A DNA stretch of 9,040 nt from positions 1 to 9,040 of the forward strand of contig WGBL01000210.1 of assembly GCA_015494375.1 (NCBI GenBank), read 5' to 3'. Below, piece after piece: positions 5,905 to 9,040 of this stretch. The position numbers were made by a program, and so were the translations under genes. How positions within the stretch are numbered: position 1 is the stretch's first letter; the number at the start of each line of letters is the position of its first letter. The DNA is from Hyphomicrobiales bacterium (GTDB taxonomy: Bacteria; Pseudomonadota; Alphaproteobacteria; Rhizobiales; S144-23). Below the pieces are notes generated by a model, which made no database searches, was not told the origin of the DNA, and was given only the letters and a program-made list of their open reading frames with translations.

Positions 5905-7257
5905 TCAGGCCGCCGCTTCCTCAAGAGCACCGACAATCTCGCCCACCACGTTCTTGACGAGCTTCTCGTCATCGCCCTGGGCCATGACCCGGATGACGGG
6001 CTCGGTGCCCGATGGCCGGATGACGAGCTGGCCCGCGGCACCGAGTTTCGAGCGCCCCGCCTCGATCGCCCGGCGCACCGCCTCATCCTCGAGCGGCTGG
6101 CCGTTGGTCTGCTTGTAGCGGACGTTCCTGAGCACTTGCGGCAAGGGCTCGAAACGATTGCAGATCTCGCTCACCGGCCGGCCCTTCTCGACCACGCAGG
6201 CCAGCACCTGAAGCGCCGAGATGAGGCCATCGCCCGTGGTCGTATAGTCGGAGAGGATGATATGGCCCGACTGCTCGCCACCGACGTTATAGCCCTCCTT
6301 GCGCATGCGCTCGACAACATAGCGGTCGCCCACAGGCGTGCGGGCGAGCTTGAGGCCTAGCCCCTCGATATAGCGCTCGAGCCCGAGGTTTGACATGACG
6401 GTGGCGACAATGCCACGGCCCGCCAGGCGGCCGCGGCGCTGCCAGCTCTCCGCGATCACCGCCATCAGCTGATCGCCGTCGATAAGCCGGCCGCGCTCAT
6501 CGGCGATCAGCACCCGGTCGGCGTCGCCATCGAGCGCAATGCCGATGTCGGCACGGACCTCGCGCACCTTCGCACAAAGCGCCTCAGGCGCGGTCGAGCC
6601 GCACTCGGTGTTGATGTTGCGGCCGTCGGGATCGACACCGATGGGCACCACCTCAGCGCCCAGCTCCCAGAGCGCCAGAGGCGCCACGCGATAGCCCGCG
6701 CCGTTGGCGCAGTCGATGACAATGCGCAAGCCCTCGAAGCTGAGATTGCGCGGCAGTGTGCGCTTCGCCGCCTCGATGTAGCGCTCACGCGCACTCTCGA
6801 CCCGCCGCGCGCGGCCGATTTTTTCGGGCGGGGCCAGAAGCTCCTCAATGGCGCCATCCATCAGCGCCTCGATCCGCTCCTCGGTCTCATCGGAGAGCTT
6901 GTAGCCATCGGGTCCAAAAAGCTTGATGCCGTTGTCGTAATAGGGATTGTGCGAGGCCGAGATCATGACCCCGAGATCGGCCCTCAGCGAGCGCGTCAGC
7001 ATGGCGACGGCCGGCGTCGGCATGGGGCCGAGCTGAAACACCTCCATGCCAACAGCCGTAAAGCCCGAGACAAGCGCCGACTCGATCATATAGCCCGACA
7101 GCCGCGTGTCCTTGCCGATGACCACGCGGTGGCGATAGTCGCCATTGGTGAAAAGCCGCCCCGCGGCCATGCCGACACGGAGCGCAATCTCGGACGTGAT
7201 GGGTGCGGCATTGGCCTTGCCGCGAATGCCGTCGGTCCCGAAATAGACCCTTGACAT
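5905..7257 (-). CDS. glmM: Phosphoglucosamine mutase GlmM
   Basis: The enzyme interconverts glucosamine-6-phosphate and glucosamine-1-phosphate, an essential cytoplasmic step towards UDP-GlcNAc for peptidoglycan and lipopolysaccharide. It has 450 aa, the normal length. VYFGTDGIRG (4-13) is the family start. MISASHNP holds the phosphorylated serine S102, the same number as in E. coli. The magnesium loop DGDADR is at 243-248 (D243, D245, D247), the sugar-binding GGEQSGH at 326-332, and the phosphate-binding RPSGTEPVIRVM at 414-425. The ATG at 7257 gives the standard N-terminus; the frame stays open 45 codons upstream but that extension is unlike the family. GGAGG lies 12 bases ahead, rather distant. 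It follows folP, as in the common ftsH-folP-glmM order, but 473 bases of repeats and leader separate them, suggesting its own promoter. Nothing is missing from the active site. Confidence 0.98.
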   Translation of the reverse strand: MSRVYFGTDGIRGKANAAPITSEIALRVGMAAGRLFTNGDYRHRVVIGKDTRLSGYMIESALVSGFTAVGMEVFQLGPMPTPAVAMLTRSLRADLGVMISASHNPYYDNGIKLFGPDGYKLSDETEERIEALMDGAIEELLAPPEKIGRARRVESARERYIEAAKRTLPRNLSFEGLRIVIDCANGAGYRVAPLALWELGAEVVPIGVDPDGRNINTECGSTAPEALCAKVREVRADIGIALDGDADRVLIADERGRLIDGDQLMAVIAESWQRRGRLAGRGIVATVMSNLGLERYIEGLGLKLARTPVGDRYVVERMRKEGYNVGGEQSGHIILSDYTTTGDGLISALQVLACVVEKGRPVSEICNRFEPLPQVLRNVRYKQTNGQPLEDEAVRRAIEAGRSKLGAAGQLVIRPSGTEPVIRVMAQGDDEKLVKNVVGEIVGALEEAAA

Positions 7258-7540
7258 GTCGTTCTCAAGCCTCCCCAGCCGGATGCTCCGGTTGCCCCCG
7301 GCCTCAGCACTTTCAGCGCTTGGTGCAATAGACGTTGAATTTACATCAACAGCCGCTGCCGGAATGCAAGCATAGGGGCCAAAGCCGATCAAATTTTGTG
7401 TTGAAACGTTACCCGTGCTCGCAAAGTGACGGTGGCCAGATCGACAGTTGACAGTGGGGCAGCAGCGCAGTGCGGTGCGACCTTAGCGATTCGCCGAGCG
7501 GCAATGCGCAGGCCCCGTGCCCTCGACCCCGCAGTCCCTG
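7258..7540 (-). promoter_or_regulatory. glmM upstream region with a candidate promoter
   Basis: This non-coding stretch is more AT-rich around 7330-7415 than its surroundings. The best sigma-70-like pair on the minus strand is TTGCAT (7369-7364), an 18-base spacer, then TGTAAA (7345-7340); both hexamers are imperfect. A short inverted repeat, GTTGA (7334-7338) and TCAAC (7346-7350), flanks the -10 and could be an operator. The remainder (7380-7540) holds nothing I can support; the frame open into it from glmM does not look coding. Confidence 0.3.
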
Positions 7541-7636
7541 GAGCCCGCGGCCCCTCAAGCCTGCGGCCCCCCAGGCTCGCGGCCCTTCAAGCCTGCGGCC
7601 CCCCAGGCTCGCGGCCCTTCAAGCCTGCGCGCCCAC
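7541..7636. repeat. Three tandem 32-bp repeats
   Basis: Three contiguous 32-bp units lie at 7541-7572, 7573-7604 and 7605-7636. On the plus strand the unit runs AGGCTCGCGGCCCTTC followed by AAGCCTGCGGCCCCCC. Copies 1 and 2 differ at a few positions near the start of the unit, and copy 3 diverges in its last bases. Within a unit the two 16-base halves, phased from CTTCAAGC and CCCCAGGC, match at about 11 of 16 positions, so the unit may have grown from a 16-mer. There are no spacers, so this is not a CRISPR array. Confidence 0.9.
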
Positions 7637-7637
7637 A

Positions 7638-7733
7638 CGCCCAAGCGTCCTCACCCCCAAGCGCCCTCATCCCCAAGCGCCCTCATCCCCAAGTGCCCTC
7701 ATCCCCAAGTGCCCTCATCCCCAAGTGCCCTCA
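7638..7733 (-). repeat. Six tandem 16-bp repeats ending in the folP stop codon
   Basis: On the minus strand the unit is TGAGGGCACTTGGGGA. The three units nearest folP (7733-7686) are identical. The next (7685-7670) has one change, CAC to CGC, the fifth (7669-7654) one more, and the sixth (7653-7638) is degenerate. The TGA of the first unit is the folP stop codon. The strand carries G3-N5-G4-N4 runs in series, which fits the standard G-quadruplex pattern. It abuts the 32-bp array. The graded divergence is typical of slippage-driven growth at one end. Confidence 0.92.
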
Positions 7734-8993
7734 CGCCTCTGCGCCGTCTTGGCAGACCGCCTGCCAGAAGCGAAGCGCCTGGCGCGTCGCCTCGACATCG
7801 TGGACACGCAAGATCTGTGCCCCTTGCACCGCCGCCCAGAGCGCAGCCGCAAGCGAGCCGCCGAGGCGGCGCTCGGGCACTTGCTCGCCCGTGATGTGGC
7901 CGATGAAGCTTTTTCGAGAGGCGCCCAGGAGCAGCGGCACGCCGAGCCCGTGAAAGAGCGCGAGCCCCGCGAGCAGGCGCAGGTTGTGCGCGACCGTCTT
8001 GCCGAAGCCGATGCCCGGATCGACGATGAGGCGCGCACGGTCGATCCCCGCCGCCTCGGCAAAACGCAGGCGCGCCTCGAGGGCATCGTAGACATCAAGC
8101 AGAACGTCGCCATAATGCGGGTTCACTTGCATGGTGCGCGGATCGCCTCGGGCGTGCATGAGGATGACGGCGGCGCCACTCTCGGCGGCGACGGCGGCCG
8201 AATTCTCATCGAACCCGAGAGCCGAGACATCATTGATAAAGTGCACGCCCGCGGCCGTCGCCTCGGCCATGACCCGGGCCTTGCGGGTGTCGATGGAAAG
8301 GCGCGCCTCGGTGCGCCCCTGAAGCGCCTCGATCACCGGCATGACGCGGCCGAGCTCCTCGTCCTCGGGAACCGGCGTGGCCCCGGGACGCGTCGACTCG
8401 CCGCCGATGTCGAGGATGTCGGCCCCCTCCTCCGCGAGCCGCAGGGCGTGGTCGACGGCATCCTGTGTGCGCCAATGCCGGCCGCCGTCCGAGAAGCTGT
8501 CGGGCGTCACATTGACAATCCCCATGATGTGGACGCGGTCCATGGCGAGCCCCGCCACGGGCGGGCGCGGGCGCGCGATCTCGGCCAGCCGCGCGGTAAT
8601 CCCCTCGGCGGCAATCTCGGCCGGCCCGTCGGTTATCGCTGCAATCGCGCCGGGCGCGAGCTCGGCTGGCCACTCCGCAATCGCTGTGGGCGTGATTTCG
8701 GCCGGCTGCGCGAGCGCTCTAAGCTCGACGATGTGCCCACGCACCTCGCACATCGCTGCGCCATCGGCGTTCCCTGCTTCGCCAAAGGCAGCCTCGCCGT
8801 CGCGCCACAACAGCTCGATGCGCTCGAAAGCCAGGTCGCGCCGCCCGGCGAGGGCCACACGGCAACGCAGGCCCCGGCCCTCGTCTTCGCTCTCTGGAGC
8901 GCCCTTCGCCTTCGGGTTGGCCGCACGCTCGGGCGAGCCGGATGCCAGTGGATGGCTGGCCAACATGGGGCGAACATAGAGGCGCTCAGTCAT
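7731..8993 (-). CDS. folP: Dihydropteroate synthase FolP with long N-terminal extension
   Basis: The enzyme condenses 6-hydroxymethyl-7,8-dihydropterin pyrophosphate with p-aminobenzoate to dihydropteroate in folate synthesis; it is the sulfonamide target. The TIM-barrel catalytic part begins near residue 152 of 420: MGIVNVTPDSFSDGG (157-171), GGESTRPGATPV (197-208), LSIDTRKA (232-239, D235), IND (253-255), LMHARGDP (278-285), VDPGIGFGKT (324-333, D325), GASRKSFIG (357-365) and RVHD (396-399). All key substrate residues appear intact. Residues 1-151 are extra compared with the roughly 280-aa E. coli enzyme: YVRP, a basic/acidic linker, LAGRRDLAFERIELLWRDG (48-66), then a stretch with four (P/L)AE(I/L) motifs (98-140). 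N-terminal extensions starting with a YxRP-like motif are common in alphaproteobacterial FolP. The ATG at 8993 has TTGAGG upstream; a TTG at 9008 is less likely. The frame ends at a TGA inside a tandem repeat. ftsH is the expected upstream neighbour but is outside the window. Confidence 0.96.
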   Translation of the reverse strand: MTERLYVRPMLASHPLASGSPERAANPKAKGAPESEDEGRGLRCRVALAGRRDLAFERIELLWRDGEAAFGEAGNADGAAMCEVRGHIVELRALAQPAEITPTAIAEWPAELAPGAIAAITDGPAEIAAEGITARLAEIARPRPPVAGLAMDRVHIMGIVNVTPDSFSDGGRHWRTQDAVDHALRLAEEGADILDIGGESTRPGATPVPEDEELGRVMPVIEALQGRTEARLSIDTRKARVMAEATAAGVHFINDVSALGFDENSAAVAAESGAAVILMHARGDPRTMQVNPHYGDVLLDVYDALEARLRFAEAAGIDRARLIVDPGIGFGKTVAHNLRLLAGLALFHGLGVPLLLGASRKSFIGHITGEQVPERRLGGSLAAALWAAVQGAQILRVHDVEATRQALRFWQAVCQDGAEA

Positions 8994-9040
8994 GGGGCGC
9001 AGCCTCAAGCAGCCATTGCGAGCGATTGGGGGGTGCCTCC

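Noticed and set aside
7258..7392. 45-residue N-terminal extension of GlmM
   Set aside because: The family starts at MSRVYFGTDGIRG; the extension has no similarity to known GlmM and overlaps the likely promoter.
7541..7733. CRISPR array
   Set aside because: Repeat units abut with no unique spacers, and no cas genes are nearby. These are tandem minisatellites.
7426..7953. Plus-strand Pro/Ser/Ala-rich frames over the tandem repeats
   Set aside because: The peptide repeats (PHPQ, SSPSAL) come from the non-coding tandem DNA repeats and continue antisense into folP. No start context supports translation.

Overview
The window looks like chromosomal DNA of a high-GC alphaproteobacterium, most likely of the Hyphomicrobiales. 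The main pointers are a DnaE2 with a C-terminus ending in SRDFH, an IbpA/HspA-type small heat shock protein with a rhizobia-style ROSE leader, an RpoH promoter of the alphaproteobacterial form, a GAAC-N7-AAAC LexA-like box and a folP-glmM gene pair. Genus cannot be decided from the sequence alone. All protein families were recognised by eye; no database search was run.

Layout. Positions 1-125 hold an intrinsic terminator for something upstream and a LexA-like direct repeat. The only plus-strand gene, dnaE2 (126-3398), follows; it encodes an error-prone DNA polymerase. A 451-bp convergent gap (3399-3849) carries no convincing gene but a chain of inverted repeats. Everything after that is on the minus strand and, in transcription order (right to left), reads: folP (8993-7731), an array of tandem repeats (7733-7541), glmM (7257-5905), a heat-shock promoter and RNA thermometer (5697-5598), an IbpA-type hsp20 (5597-5091), a second Hsp20 (4867-4349), and a small membrane protein with SPW repeats (4224-3850).

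Functional logic. folP (dihydropteroate synthase) and glmM (phosphoglucosamine mutase) are the housekeeping pair that commonly follows ftsH; ftsH would be expected beyond the right edge. Downstream lies a stress cassette of two different small heat shock proteins plus a membrane protein, headed by a probable RpoH promoter and a ROSE-type thermometer whose stem covers the ribosome-binding site with the characteristic bulged G. dnaE2 meets this cassette head-on and appears to be its own SOS-controlled unit rather than the tail of an imuA-imuB-dnaE2 operon.

The least ordinary parts are non-coding. A 16-bp tandem array includes the folP stop codon in its last unit and has G-quadruplex potential on the mRNA-like strand, and a separate 32-bp array abuts it. 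A 21-bp tandem duplication lies in the second hsp20 leader, and hairpins are clustered between the converging units. I found no evidence of a complete new defence system, mobile element, CRISPR array or RNA gene apart from the thermometer.
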